From contig DS999223.1 in assembly GCA_000156295.1 (NCBI GenBank), positions 1 through 64,000 on the forward strand: 64,000 nucleotides of DNA. Reading direction: 5' to 3'. The stretch is from a marine gamma proteobacterium HTCC2148. Lineage in GTDB: Bacteria; Pseudomonadota; Gammaproteobacteria; Pseudomonadales; Halieaceae. The position numbers and the translations under genes are program-made. Of this stretch, positions 18,495-30,100 are shown piece by piece. The notes below the pieces were generated by a model that worked only from the letters and a program-made list of their open reading frames with translations, was not told the origin of the DNA and ran no database searches. The number at the start of each line of letters is the position of its first letter. Positions within the stretch are counted from its first letter, which is position 1.

Positions 18495-19697
18495 ATGACA
18501 GATCAATTTGACGATGACGCACTGGCGGGAGCGCAGCTAGACACCCTGGCGATCAGGGCGGGGATCTCACGCACTCATGAAGGCGAACACGCCGAACCTA
18601 TTTTTGCCACTTCCAGCTTCGTTTTTGGCAGTGCGGAAGAGGCTGCTGCGCGTTTTGGCGGTGAGGAGTCGGGTAATGTCTATTCGCGTTACACCAACCC
18701 TACTGTCAGAACCTTTGAACAGCGCATAGCTGCGCTGGAAGGTGGTGAAGCTGCGGTGGGTACTGCTTCTGGCATGGCCGCAATTCTGGCGACTGCAATG
18801 GCGCTGCTGAAGTCGGGCGATCACGTGGTTTGCTCTCGCGACGTGTTCGGTACGACCACCAACCTTTTCAGCAAGTATCTTGTTAAGTTTGGTGTTGAAG
18901 TTGACTTTGTACCTTTGCTGGATGCCGTTGCGTGGCAGAGCGCTATTCGCCCTGAAACGGTCATGCTGTTCATGGAAACACCCAGCAATCCGCTTTGCGA
19001 GGTCGCGGATCTCGAGGCGATGTCTGCTCTGGCGCGGGCCAATGATTGTCTGCTGGTTGTCGATAACTGTTTTTGCACCCCGGCACTGCAAAGACCTCTG
19101 TCCCTGGGTGCTGACATCGTAGTGCACTCCGCTACCAAATACCTCGATGGCCAGGGGCGCTGTGTTGGCGGCGCTGTGGTCGGCAGCGCTAAACACATGA
19201 CAGAGGTAGAAAACTTTCTGCGTACTTGTGGACCCACCATGAGCGCATTTAATGCCTGGGTATTTCTCAAAGGACTCGAGACCTTGCGCTTGCGTATGGA
19301 CGCCCACAGTAAAGCAGCTCTCGAGCTGGCTCAGTGGCTCAGCGAGCAAAGCGCGGTGGAAAAAGTCTACTACTCGGGTCTGGAAAGCCATCCGGGCCAC
19401 AGGCTTGCCAAAAAACAGCAGAGGGGCTTCGGAGGTGTATTGTCGTTTCAGGTTAAAGGCGGCCAGGAGCAGGCATGGCGAGTGATAGATGGTACGCAGA
19501 TCATGTCGCTCACAGCCAACCTTGGCGATACCAAGACTACTATTGTTCACCCGGCAACTACGACCCACGGTCGTTTGACCGATGAACAACGCAGCCAGGC
19601 AGGTATTGAGCGCAACCTGATCCGGGTTTCAGTGGGACTTGAAGATATAGAAGATTTAAAGTCCGATTTGCAGCGAGGGTTTGCTGCGCTCGGTTAA
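18495..19697 (+). CDS. metZ: O-succinylhomoserine sulfhydrylase
   Basis: Makes homocysteine directly from O-succinylhomoserine and sulfide, using PLP. It is 400 residues of the Cys/Met metabolism PLP family. The PLP lysine is Lys215 in VVHSATKYLDGQGR, with the cofactor-phosphate region GTASGMAAILATAMALL and ETPSNPLCEVADL. The MSLTANLGDTKTTIVHPATTTH stretch is diagnostic of the sulfhydrylase group. MetZ after purF is the Pseudomonas arrangement. Cystathionine gamma-synthase is the alternative name; position favours MetZ. Confidence 0.93.
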   Translation: MTDQFDDDALAGAQLDTLAIRAGISRTHEGEHAEPIFATSSFVFGSAEEAAARFGGEESGNVYSRYTNPTVRTFEQRIAALEGGEAAVGTASGMAAILATAMALLKSGDHVVCSRDVFGTTTNLFSKYLVKFGVEVDFVPLLDAVAWQSAIRPETVMLFMETPSNPLCEVADLEAMSALARANDCLLVVDNCFCTPALQRPLSLGADIVVHSATKYLDGQGRCVGGAVVGSAKHMTEVENFLRTCGPTMSAFNAWVFLKGLETLRLRMDAHSKAALELAQWLSEQSAVEKVYYSGLESHPGHRLAKKQQRGFGGVLSFQVKGGQEQAWRVIDGTQIMSLTANLGDTKTTIVHPATTTHGRLTDEQRSQAGIERNLIRVSVGLEDIEDLKSDLQRGFAALG

Positions 19698-19718
19698 AAA
19701 GAACACCCGGGGCACACA

Positions 19719-20648
19719 ATGCAGTTACAGGAAGTTATCGATCAAGCTGTCGCCGAGGTTGGGACAGCACTGCTGGGCAAGGAGCCGCAAATACGTCTGG
19801 CGCTGTGTTGTCTTTTTGCTCGCGGGCATTTGCTGATCGAGGATTTGCCAGGAATGGGCAAAACCACCTTGTCACATGCCCTTGCAGACGTACTGGGTAT
19901 CTCCTGGAAACGGGTTCAGTTCACCAGCGATCTATTGCCGGCAGATATTTTGGGTGTCTCTGTTTACAACCGCAACGATGCCAGCTTTAGCTTTCATCCC
20001 GGCCCTATATTTACCCAACTGCTATTGGCAGACGAAATAAACCGCACCACACCGCGTACCCAGAGTGCACTGCTCGAGGCGATGGCTGAGGGACAGGTAA
20101 CGATAGAGGGGGAAACGCGTCAACTGTCGGATCCGTTTTTTGTCATTGCTACCCAGAACCCGGTGCATCAGTCCGGCACTTATCCGCTGCCAGAGTCGCA
20201 ACTGGATCGGTTCCTGATGCGCCTTGAGCTAGGGTATCCCCACCCTGCAGCCGAGAGAGAAATGTTTCAGCTTCAGCGCGGTGATATGCGCGATCGTGTT
20301 GCCCTTAGGCAGCTAATCAGTGCCCAGCAGCTGCAGCATATACGTGAGGCAGTAAGCGAGGTTCATGCGTCAGATAACTTGCTGGATTATTTGCAGAGGT
20401 TAATAGCCTATACCCGCAACAGTCCCGAATTTGAAGTTGGTCTTTCTCCAAGGGGAGGCCTGGCCTTGTTGGATTGCGCTCGCACTTGGGCCGTTATGCA
20501 TAGCCGTGGGCATGTGGTACCGGAAGATTTGCAAATGGTGCTGCCTGCAGTCGCAGGTCATCGCCTTGTTCCCAGCGGCGATTATGCCGGTGATGGCAAG
20601 GCGCTGGTGACCCTGCTGCAGCGAAATGTGGACGTCATCCGTCCCTGA
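19719..20648 (+). CDS. MoxR-family AAA+ ATPase
   Basis: A 309-residue AAA+ protein. Walker A is LPGMGKTTL (Lys48). Walker B is LLADEINRTTPRTQSALLEAM. The VIATQNPVHQSGTYPLPESQLDRFLMR stretch combines sensor 1 and the arginine-finger area typical of MoxR. MoxR ATPases act as chaperones that assemble or activate partner proteins. Here the partners are presumably the next two genes, DUF58 and the transglutaminase, which follow at 6 bases and with a 4-base overlap. Confidence 0.93.
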   Translation: MQLQEVIDQAVAEVGTALLGKEPQIRLALCCLFARGHLLIEDLPGMGKTTLSHALADVLGISWKRVQFTSDLLPADILGVSVYNRNDASFSFHPGPIFTQLLLADEINRTTPRTQSALLEAMAEGQVTIEGETRQLSDPFFVIATQNPVHQSGTYPLPESQLDRFLMRLELGYPHPAAEREMFQLQRGDMRDRVALRQLISAQQLQHIREAVSEVHASDNLLDYLQRLIAYTRNSPEFEVGLSPRGGLALLDCARTWAVMHSRGHVVPEDLQMVLPAVAGHRLVPSGDYAGDGKALVTLLQRNVDVIRP

Positions 20649-20654
20649 CGGACT

Positions 20655-21656
20655 ATGGACATGGCGCCAGCAACGGGGATGAGCACGGTGGATCGAATTC
20701 GAGCCCGCCTGCGCAGGCGGTTCCGTGCTTTTATCACCAGCAGAATTCCCCCATCGAGAGTGGTGACTCTCAATCAAAAACGAATCTTTATATTTCCTAA
20801 TCGGGTAGGTCTGTTTTTTGGTATTTCTCTGTTAGTGATGTTGCTGGCAGCGATTAATTTTCAGAATAACCTGAGCTATGGCCTGACATTCTTATTAACG
20901 ACCTTATTTATTGTTGCGGTGTTACACACCTATTCCAATCTGTCCGGGCTTACATTGCGTGCCGTGCACGCTCAGCCTGCATTTCCAGGGCAACAAACTG
21001 AATTTGAGCTGCAGCTGGAATGCAGCAGACGTAAAGAACATGTCGGCATTTATCTGAAGTGGCCTAGCAGTAATGCCAGCACAGTCAATTTGGTGGAGGT
21101 TAATCAGTTGCGCGTGCAGTTACATGCGCCGGTCGGTAAAACACGGGGTTGGTATAGTCCTGGGCGCTTGCTGGTGGAGTCCACTTTCCCCCTGGGCTTG
21201 TTGCGATGCTGGAGTTGGATTGACCTGGACCTACACGCCCTGGTTTACCCGAAACCCATACCTTCGGGCGAATTGCCGGGTCTTGCCACGGAGCAGCCCG
21301 ATGGCGCTGCTATCCCTATTGAAGGCAGTGACGACTTTTATGGCTTCAGGGACTATCGTCATGGCGACTCACTGCGGCAAATCTATTGGAAGGGACTTGC
21401 CAGGGGGCAGTCGGTGCAGGTGAAGCAATACGCCGCTTACGCTGACCGCAGTGTATGGCTGGACTGGGATATGTTCGCTGGTCTGGGCACCGAACAGCGG
21501 CTTTCGCATCTGTGTTACTGGGCGTTGGAGTTTGACAAGGCGGGCGACGAATACGGCTTGCGTTTACCTTCGATGAGCATCGCCCCTGATATTGGTGAGC
21601 GACATCTCGAGCAGGTGCTGCGCGCCTTGGCGCTATATGGCGACGAGGAACAATGA
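20655..21656 (+). CDS. DUF58 membrane protein
   Basis: A 333-residue protein with two adjacent membrane helices (about residues 52-70 and 74-94) and a cytoplasmic C-terminal DUF58 region. The DUF58 core is YGFRDYRHGDSLRQIYWKGLARGQSVQVKQY (about 228-258), which corresponds to the conserved R-x-Y-x-x-G-D-x-x-R-x-I-x-W pattern of the family. The family often works with a MoxR ATPase and a transglutaminase. Its biochemical role is unknown. ATG 20655 is used; an in-frame ATG 12 codons later is also possible. Confidence 0.9.
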   Translation: MDMAPATGMSTVDRIRARLRRRFRAFITSRIPPSRVVTLNQKRIFIFPNRVGLFFGISLLVMLLAAINFQNNLSYGLTFLLTTLFIVAVLHTYSNLSGLTLRAVHAQPAFPGQQTEFELQLECSRRKEHVGIYLKWPSSNASTVNLVEVNQLRVQLHAPVGKTRGWYSPGRLLVESTFPLGLLRCWSWIDLDLHALVYPKPIPSGELPGLATEQPDGAAIPIEGSDDFYGFRDYRHGDSLRQIYWKGLARGQSVQVKQYAAYADRSVWLDWDMFAGLGTEQRLSHLCYWALEFDKAGDEYGLRLPSMSIAPDIGERHLEQVLRALALYGDEEQ

Positions 21657-23638
21657 AAGCACTCCAGCAAATACCTCGCAACGCCCTGGTGTGGATTATC
21701 ATCAGTATGTTCACTCTGGTATTACCGCACATTGAAAGAATTCCTCCCTGGGTATTGGCTGTCTATTGTGTTGCAGCCCTGTGGCGAATAATGGTTTATC
21801 GCGGACGCTGGTCCTTCCCTCGTTGGCCGGTCAAGTTAGGATTGATTTTCGCCGGTTTTGCCGGAATTTTATTGAGTTTCAGCACGCTGGTGGGATTGGA
21901 GCCGACGGTTGCATTGCTGCTCACGGCGTTTGCGTTGAAACTGCTCGAGTCAGCGGAACGCAAAGATGCATACGTGTTGTTGTTTTTGGGTTACTTCGTC
22001 ATCCTGACCGAGTTTCTATTCAGTCAGGATTTATTCATTGTTTTGCTGAGTTTGTTGAATGTCGTGATTGTGACTACAGGCCTGGTGGCTTTGCACCGGC
22101 CCGGTGACAATCGATTTCGCATGCGACCGATGAAACAGGCAACATTGATGGTGGCGCAGGCAGCGCCGCTGATGCTGGTATTGTTTTTCCTGTTTCCCCG
22201 TATCGGGCCACTCTGGACCGTTCCTATCAAGAGTCAGCAGGCCAAGACCGGCATGAGCGAGTTTATGAGCCCTGGGGATGTGTCTCGCCTCAGTCGCTCA
22301 GGAGAGGTTGCTTTTCGGGTAGAGTTCAACGGGGACATTCCCGCCCGATCGCAGCTCTATTGGCGCGGCCTGGTGATGAGTCGTCTGCAACAGGGCACCT
22401 GGAGCGCCTTGAGCTTTTACGAGGCTCCCGCCAGTGAGCGTCGTCATACAGAGCCAGAGCGAACAGGAGAACCTTTGCGCTATTCCGTGATTCTGGAGCC
22501 GACACAGCAGCGCTGGCTCTATGCCTTGCGCTATGCCAGGTCGACAGACTCCGGGATCATGAGTTCCTCAGACTTTCGCCTGTTCAGGCCGATAGTGATC
22601 GAAGACGATTATCTTTATCAGGTGCGCTCCTGGCCTGAGGCAGCGATTGAAACGAACCTGTCAGCATGGCGACGTAAGACTGAACTGTCGCTACCGGCCA
22701 CAGACAATCCCAGGGCAAGGGCATTGGCAGCGCAGTTTGTCGAAGAATCCAGCACGGCAGCAGAAGTGGTAGAGCGGGTGTTACGGCACTTTAATGCACA
22801 GCCCTTTGTCTACACTCTGCAACCTCCATTGTTGCCTGAGCGGGATGCAATGGATGCTTTTCTGTTTGATACTCGCAGGGGTTTCTGCGAGCACTACGCT
22901 TCTTCATTTGTCATTATGATGCGTGCCGCTGGTATTCCTGCTCGCGTGGTTGCCGGTTACCAGGGCGGCGAGGTGAATCCGATTAATCGCACGGTTATTG
23001 TGCATCAGTTTGATGCTCACGCGTGGGCGGAAGTTTGGCTTGAGGGAGAAGGATGGGTAAGGGTTGATCCTACGGCGGCGGTTGCGCCTGAGCGTATCGA
23101 ACTAGGTCTGGAGGAAGCATTAGCGGAGGAGGGCAGTTTCCTCGCAGACTCGCCGCTATCTCCCTTGCGATATCGTAATATCGATATCATCAATACTTTG
23201 CGCCTTCGTTATGATGCGCTGACTTATCGTTGGCAGGCCTGGGTCGTGGGTTTTGACCAGGACAGGCAGTTCAGTTTGTTACAGGACTTCTTTGGTGAGT
23301 TTACCGCCCGTAAGTTCGCTGCCGTGTTGTTGGGTAGCTGGGCTCTGGTGCTGATTCCAGTGGGGCTGGGATTGCTGCTCAGGCGCAGGACGCACGAGCT
23401 GAGTAAGCTCGACAAACACTATCTCGCGTTTTGTCGGAAGCTGGGAAAAATGGGTATCGAGCGGGACTTTGGTGAAACGCCGCAGGAATTTGCAAGTCGT
23501 GCGCAGCAGGCGTTGCCGAGGTTGGCGGCCTCCATTGCCGACATCACCAAGCGTTACAACGCTTTGGCCTATGCCCCGCCGGGCGCTAATGAAACCGAGC
23601 TGCGCGATTTTATCCGGACTGTGAGGACGATACATTGA
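21653..23638 (+). CDS. TgpA-like transglutaminase membrane protein (DUF3488-transglutaminase-DUF4129)
   Basis: A 661-residue inner-membrane enzyme. The N-terminal third has about six membrane helices (DUF3488, residues 1-185). The periplasmic transglutaminase core carries the triad Cys412 (RRGFCEHYASSF), His456 (DAHAWAEVW) and Asp472 (VDPTAA). A last helix near residues 555-577 leads to a cytoplasmic C-terminal DUF4129-like helical tail. TgpA is essential in P. aeruginosa and is thought to act on the envelope. The start overlaps DUF58 by 4 bases, and the stop overlaps the acetyltransferase by 4 bases. Confidence 0.92.
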   Translation: MKALQQIPRNALVWIIISMFTLVLPHIERIPPWVLAVYCVAALWRIMVYRGRWSFPRWPVKLGLIFAGFAGILLSFSTLVGLEPTVALLLTAFALKLLESAERKDAYVLLFLGYFVILTEFLFSQDLFIVLLSLLNVVIVTTGLVALHRPGDNRFRMRPMKQATLMVAQAAPLMLVLFFLFPRIGPLWTVPIKSQQAKTGMSEFMSPGDVSRLSRSGEVAFRVEFNGDIPARSQLYWRGLVMSRLQQGTWSALSFYEAPASERRHTEPERTGEPLRYSVILEPTQQRWLYALRYARSTDSGIMSSSDFRLFRPIVIEDDYLYQVRSWPEAAIETNLSAWRRKTELSLPATDNPRARALAAQFVEESSTAAEVVERVLRHFNAQPFVYTLQPPLLPERDAMDAFLFDTRRGFCEHYASSFVIMMRAAGIPARVVAGYQGGEVNPINRTVIVHQFDAHAWAEVWLEGEGWVRVDPTAAVAPERIELGLEEALAEEGSFLADSPLSPLRYRNIDIINTLRLRYDALTYRWQAWVVGFDQDRQFSLLQDFFGEFTARKFAAVLLGSWALVLIPVGLGLLLRRRTHELSKLDKHYLAFCRKLGKMGIERDFGETPQEFASRAQQALPRLAASIADITKRYNALAYAPPGANETELRDFIRTVRTIH

Positions 23639-24132
23639 CGATCAGAACAGCTTCCACCGCTGATGGTATGGCTCTGGCGGAAATCTATAACCACTACATT
23701 GTCAATTCGACGGCAACCTTTGAGGAGGTGGTTCTCAGCGCAGAGGATATGAAGCAGAGGATGCTCGCGGTAGCTGAACTGGGACTTCCCTGGCTGGTGG
23801 CGGAGCAGCAGGGGCAAGTTGTTGGCTACGCTTATGCTAATCGCTGGAAGGAGCGCAGTGCTTACCGATTTTCGGTAGAAAGTACGGTGTACCTGCTGCC
23901 GGATATAGGCTCTCGAGGCTGGGGTACCCGCCTTTATACGGCTCTGTTTGAAGAACTGCGCACGCTTGATGTCCACGCGGTCATTGGAAGTATTACCTTG
24001 CCTAATCCCGCCAGCGTTGCCCTGCATGAGAAGATGGGCATGTCTAAAGTCGCTGAGTTCCCCGAGGTAGGGTTCAAGCAGAATCAGTGGCTGACGGTAG
24101 GCTACTGGCAAATTATTTTTGCTCGCGCCTGA
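23635..24132 (+). CDS. GNAT N-acetyltransferase, Pat/MnaT-like
   Basis: A 165-residue GNAT enzyme with a TTG start overlapping the tgpA stop (TTGA). The order of elements matches phosphinothricin/L-amino acid N-acetyltransferases: IYNHYIVNSTATFEE, then VVGYAYANRWKERSAYRFSVESTVYL, then the acetyl-CoA loop near IGSRGWGTRLYTAL. A late block with PNPASVALHEKMGM follows. It probably acetylates the amino group of a small amino-acid-like compound in the cytoplasm. The 3' end overlaps the convergent DUF11 gene by 20 bases. Confidence 0.85.
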   Translation: MTIRTASTADGMALAEIYNHYIVNSTATFEEVVLSAEDMKQRMLAVAELGLPWLVAEQQGQVVGYAYANRWKERSAYRFSVESTVYLLPDIGSRGWGTRLYTALFEELRTLDVHAVIGSITLPNPASVALHEKMGMSKVAEFPEVGFKQNQWLTVGYWQIIFARA

Positions 24133-27100
24133 GCTGCCCATATCTGTTAATAAACGTTAGTGCCAGCAAGGCGAGTACGACCGCCAGTAAAGCGTGCTGC
24201 CAATCCGATAGCGCAGGGACTTCCTCTGGCGCGGCTGAACCGGAAATTATGTTCGACTGAGGATTGGTTATTTGTTGATTAGGGCCAGTGCTGCTAGAAA
24301 CTGTCGCGGTGTTGACGATATCGGCATTGGCGGCAATGACGCGAGCTGTAGCGGTAACCGCAATTGGTGTTGCACCCACAGGAAGGTCGGCTAAGGTCCA
24401 GGTGGCAGTGTTACTGCCTGAGTCGACGGTTCCATTAGGCTCTGCCGCTAGTAGCTCTAGACTTGCTGGCAGGGTATCAGTGATGGTGAGGTTGGTTGCG
24501 TCCTCAGTGCCTATATTTTCCACAGTGATCGTGTAAATAACTAAATCACCCGGGCTAACCTCTTGCACATCCGCGCGCTTGGATGTGATCAATTGTGGTG
24601 CACTAGCAACCACTACTGCGGCGGAGTCCGAATCGGGCTGCGATGAGGGTGCTGCGATTGTTGCATTGCTCACGAGGCTGGTGCCGTTAGCGACCACCGG
24701 AGCGACGTCCACTTGAAAGCTAACCTGACCTCCAGTGACTGCGCTCAAAGGTAGAGGCCCCCAGGTAATCGTATTGCCAGTGAGTACTCCGCCGTTGGTA
24801 GCCGACCCTGGAAAGTACGTTGTACTTGCAGGGACCGTGGCGGTAACGGTTACGTCGCTAGCATTGCTGTTGCCGTGGTTTTCATACAACAGGTTAAAGG
24901 TGACACGTCCGCCAGCCGCAACCGGTGATGGACTGCCAAAAATATTAACATCGAGCTCTATGTGAGACCGCTCTACGGTGGTAGCGAAGGCTGAGGTCGG
25001 AGATACATTGGAACCTAAAATGGTCGCCGTGTTGGTCTCTACGAATCCATCGGCTAGGCCAGCTGGCGTGTCGAAAACGACTGATACGGAACCGCCACTG
25101 AGTGGCTGTATAGTTCCCAGATCCCACTGCACAGTACCTCCAACCTGAGTGCCACCGTTGGGCACTGGCAGGACAGGAGTCCAACCCGGTGGAATCAGAT
25201 CCTGAATTGTAACTGCGCTTGCGGCACCGTTACCCGCGTTGAAATACTCAATGAGATAGCTGGCTTGCTGACCCGCTTCCACACTGTTTGAACCGATCTT
25301 GGTCAGAGTGATGCTCGGCTGGCTCCCTACAACAAGGGTAGTACCTGCCGCGGCGGGTGCGGCATTTTGGGCCACTACCGAGGAGCTGGTCGACCAGCTG
25401 GTTCCGTTGACTGTGCCAATAGGAACTTGCAGAGTGTATTGAACTGTTATCGCCTGCCCAGGGGCCAGCCTGCTTAGGTGCCAGACCGCCTGGCTATTGA
25501 GCGGATCGAAGCTGCCCGAGCTGTCGATTGCAATAGGAATGGCGCTTATTGGATAGGTGTCTGTTACCGTCAAATTTGTGGCAACGTCATTCCCCAGGTT
25601 TTCATAGGTCAGCGTGTAAAGCACTTGGTTGCCAGATGACACATAGGTCGTTTGCGAGGTTTTCTCCTGGAGTACCAACTGAGGTGCGCTGCTGACTGGG
25701 ATGGAGCTTGTTGATGACAATGGCCCTGTCTGTGAGCTGGTCAGTGTCGCCGCATTGGTCAAAATAGAGCCGTTGGCGATGATTGGGCCAGCAGTGACAG
25801 TGACGCTAACCGTGCCGCTGGTATTGGCCGCTATGTTTGGCATGGGCCAGCCAACCACGCCCGACCCCGGGGAGGGCGCCAGGGTATTGGGATCGATTTC
25901 CTGGCCGCCGTGGTCCGCGAAAGCAAAGCTGGTGTTCACCGGCAGAACGTCGGTCAGAGTTACTGCGGTTGCCGTATCACTACCAATATTTTCGTAGCGC
26001 AGCGTGTACGTAATGTCGTTACTCGGGGCAGCCACCGTCGTTGCAGTGGTCTTATCCAGAGTCAGCACGGGCATGCTGGCCACGTCTACACGGGAAATCA
26101 CGGAGGTTGCTGTTGTTCGGGTGCTGCTCATTCCCGCAGAATTAAATAGTGCGGTGCCGTCGGCAATCACAACCGGTAAGCTGCCAATTAGTGAAAGACT
26201 GCCGCTCTGGCCAGCAGCCAGCGTACCGATATTCCATTTGACGATGCCGCCGCTGGGCAAAACGCCGCTGGTGTCTGCCGGGCCGGAGGAAGTTGGGCTT
26301 GCTGAGACAAAGCTTAATTCCGGCGGCAGGTTGTCCTCAACGATCACGTTGAAAGCCTGATCTGTGCCTACATTTCGATAGTTGATGGTATAGGCGACGT
26401 TGCCCCCGGCATTAACCACTGCGGCCGCAGCCGTCTTTTCCAGTTCCAGAATGGGGCTGCTGCTAATCGTAATAGTGACTCCGGGAGAGACAACTGGCAG
26501 TACCTGGCTAGCCTTTATGGTTGCGGTGTTGGTGATGCTTGTGCCATCGCTGATTGGCGAAGCGACCGTGGCAACGAGCGATACGCTGCCGCTGGCCCTG
26601 GCTGGAAGATCAGGCAACTGCCAATTCACCAGCCCATTGGTATGTGTCGCACTGCCCGTGGCGGATTTAAATGTCAGGTTGGATGGTAGCTGGTCATCCA
26701 GAGTCAGCCCCGTTGCCGTGTCGTGGCCCGGGTTGCTGTAAGAGATTGTATAGGTGACCTCATCGCCGGCAGTAACGGCGGCTACATTGGCTATTTTATC
26801 CACGGTCAGGGCGGCTTGGCTATTGATTGCGCCACTGGTGCTGGCGACAAGCGGACCCTGTGCAATTGTGGTGTAAGTGCCATCGATATAATTGGTCAAG
26901 TTCGCCTGATTAATGATGGGCGTACCGTCGCTGATTACATCAGCGGCGCGGGCAGTGACAGTAACTGATCCTTTTTGGCCTGCGGCAACAGGGCCAATGT
27001 CCCAAGTAACGAGGTTATTGATTGCGCTTCCGCCACCAGTGTTGGAGACATAGGTCATTGTATTGGTTGGGGGTAACAGGTCTTCAATCCTTACAAAGCC

Positions 27101-30100
27101 CGCATCAGCGGTGCCTGAGTTTTCATAGTTCAGAGTGTAGGTTACTTCCTGCCCCGCGTTGACTACGCTGGTAGATGCGGTTTTGCTCAGCAGCAGTTGT
27201 GGCGCCCCACTGGCCAGCACGTCAACAAAGGCGCTTTGCGGCGCGGTCTCGTTGCTATCAATAGTGGCGGTATTGTGCAGCTTTGTGCCGTCTTTCAATG
27301 TGTCGGCGCTATTGGCTTGAACGGTGACAGTGACAGATCTTGCCGCTGAGCCGACCGGAAAGTCTGGTAAACCCGACCAGGACACCACACCGCCTGACTC
27401 GATGCCGCCGTTGCTAGCAGTGAGAAAGGTCACTTCACTGGGGAGGTGGTCTTGCAGGGTGATACCAGTAGCGGTATCGCTTCCTGTATTCTCGTAATTG
27501 ATTGTATAGATGATCGTGCCGCCCAGGCTTCCTGATGGGCCGGGTTCTACCGCTGCGGAAGAGGCTGTTTTCGATAGCGCCAGCACTGGCAGGCTGCTGA
27601 CCGTAGCATTGGCGCTCGCCGACAGCGGCCCGATCTGGTTGCTGGTGAGTGTTGCGATGTTGTCTACACTCAAGCCATTTCGGATAGGGGAGGCGACTTG
27701 GACCCGGTATTCAATTGTTGAGGACGACCCGGCCGACCAACTCGGGAATGTCCAGGTGACTTTCTGGCCCGCCACGTTGGGCTGCGATTGTCCGCCAGCG
27801 CTCACGAAGCTCAGCTCCCCGGGCAATATATCGTCAATCACGACGTTAGTGGCATCCGCGGTGCCCTGATTGTCCACTGCGATGTGATAGATCGCCTCCT
27901 GACCGGCGACAAGTGACGGAGACACCAGGTTCTTGCTGATCACAAAGCGAGGTTTGTTATCGACGGTCATCGTGGCAGAAGCGACTTTCGGATTCAGTTG
28001 GGTGGCGCCCGGCTCTTCGCCGATGCTCGCCGAGTTGGCGATTACCGTGCCGTCAGGAATCCCGGCCTTGACCGCAGCTCGCACGGTCAATGATCCACTA
28101 GCGCCCCTAGAGATACTCCCAAGATTCCAGGAGAGGAGACTGCCGACCGGAGAGATACCGCCCGTAGCGGAAACAAAGTCCAGGTCAGCGGGGAATTGGT
28201 CGATCAGAGTGACGTCGTCAGCGGTATCCGTGCCCACGTTGCTGTACGAGATTGTGTAGGTCACATTTTCGCCGGGCTTGGCCTGGGCGGGCGTCACCGA
28301 CTTGGAGAGAGTAAGATCGGGTGAACTGGTGATCTTGACCGGGGTGTTGGGGTCTGTCGCGCTGGCCAGAGTACTGCTGGCCTGCACAGTGTTATTGAGC
28401 ACACTGCCATCGGGCACCGAGCCTGCCAATTGTACCTTGGCCGTGACAGACGTGGATGCGCCGGCTGCCAGGGTACCAATCGTCCAGTCGATGATGCCGT
28501 TACTTTCGGTATAGGAGCCACTGGCGGATGTCAGTGTCATGAATGCGGGAAGCTGGTCCTCTATTACGAGGCTATCCGCGGTGGTATGGCCGTTGTTAAC
28601 TACTGTGATGGTGTAATCCACCGTGTCGCCCGGGGATGCTTTGGCAATGGAGGCGGTTTTACCTACCGTCAATACGGCTGCTACCACGGGGGTGCTGGTA
28701 AAATCGGTTTGCGCGTTTGGTAGCTCTGTACTGGTAATCGAGGTGTAGTTTTCCACCCTATCGCCATCACTGGCACTATTTTCTACTCTCACCCGAACGC
28801 TGAGTGTGTAGATAGTGGTCGGTCCAGGCGGAACGCTGGCAATATTCCAGACAAGATTGTTTCCCTGCAATACGGCGCCTGAAGGTGTTGCCACCAGGGC
28901 AGCGTTGTTGGGTAAGGTATCCTCGATAACCACAGTATTCGCCGAAGCGGTACCAATGTTGGCGTAGCGTATCGTGTAGAGTATTTCCTCGCCTGGCCGG
29001 ACGCTTTGGCTAGCGGTTGATTTATCGAGAATCAATTTAGGTTTGTTTTCTACAGTGAAGCCTACGTTGGCTGTCGCACTGTTAGCGTTGACAGCCTCTA
29101 TCAACGCCTGATTGTCTATCGGGTCGCCCGTCATAGCCCCGGCAACAACTGTGGCGTCAAAGCTGACTGAACCAGAGGCATGAGGGGTTAGATCTCCAAG
29201 GCTCCAGGTGACCTTTCTGCCGACTATAGCGGCGTTGGGAATGGAGGTTGGCAATTGCAGTAAACCGTCGACATCGTCGGTGATGGTCACGCCGGTGGCG
29301 GTAACAGTGCCGATGTTTTCATACGTTATGGTGTAGCGGACGGTTTTCCCGGCTTCAGCGTGTGGCTTATCGACAGCTTTGCTCAGTGTTAATACGGGCG
29401 CTGCGCGTACGTTAGTGTTGGCCCTGGCTGTCAGCAGGCTTTGGAACGCATTGGTGCTGGCCAATGAAGCCTGGTTGGTCAGCGGGCCGCTGGTCACGCC
29501 CGGGTCCACTTCCACTTTGATAAATTCGCTAGCCGTTTGGCCCGGGAGAATGTCCGGCAGCGTCCAGCTGACCACGCCGCCACTTTCGGAGCCGCTACCA
29601 CTGGCTGAGATAAAGTTCACGCCGGTGGGCAGAGTGTCCGTTAATGTAAGTCCAGTGGCTTTAGCCTTGCCCAGGTTTTCGTAGCTCAGGGTATAGGTCA
29701 GTTCGTCACCGGCGGTAGCTGAAGCCCGGTCTACTGTTTTGTCGAAGAGGAGTACGGGGATGCCGCCTACTACATCAACGGCGACCTCGTTGGATTCAAG
29801 TAGTACTGTCTCGACGCTATCGATCGCCGCCCTGTTGGTAAACAGGTCCCCGACGGCGGCTAGCGGATCGACTGTTGCCTTTACCACTATTTGTCCCGGC
29901 GCATTTGGGCTTAGAGGTCCGCTGAGGTTCCAGGTGATGGGCCCGGAAGTGCTGGTGGCCGATGGCGTCGAGGAATCGTAGGTCAACCCGACGGGTAGCG
30001 TATCAGTGATAACAACGCCGGTAGCGGCTGCGCTGCCCGTGTTGAGGTAATCGATTGTGTAGCTGACAGTATCGCCGGCATTAACGTGTACATTGGCCGT

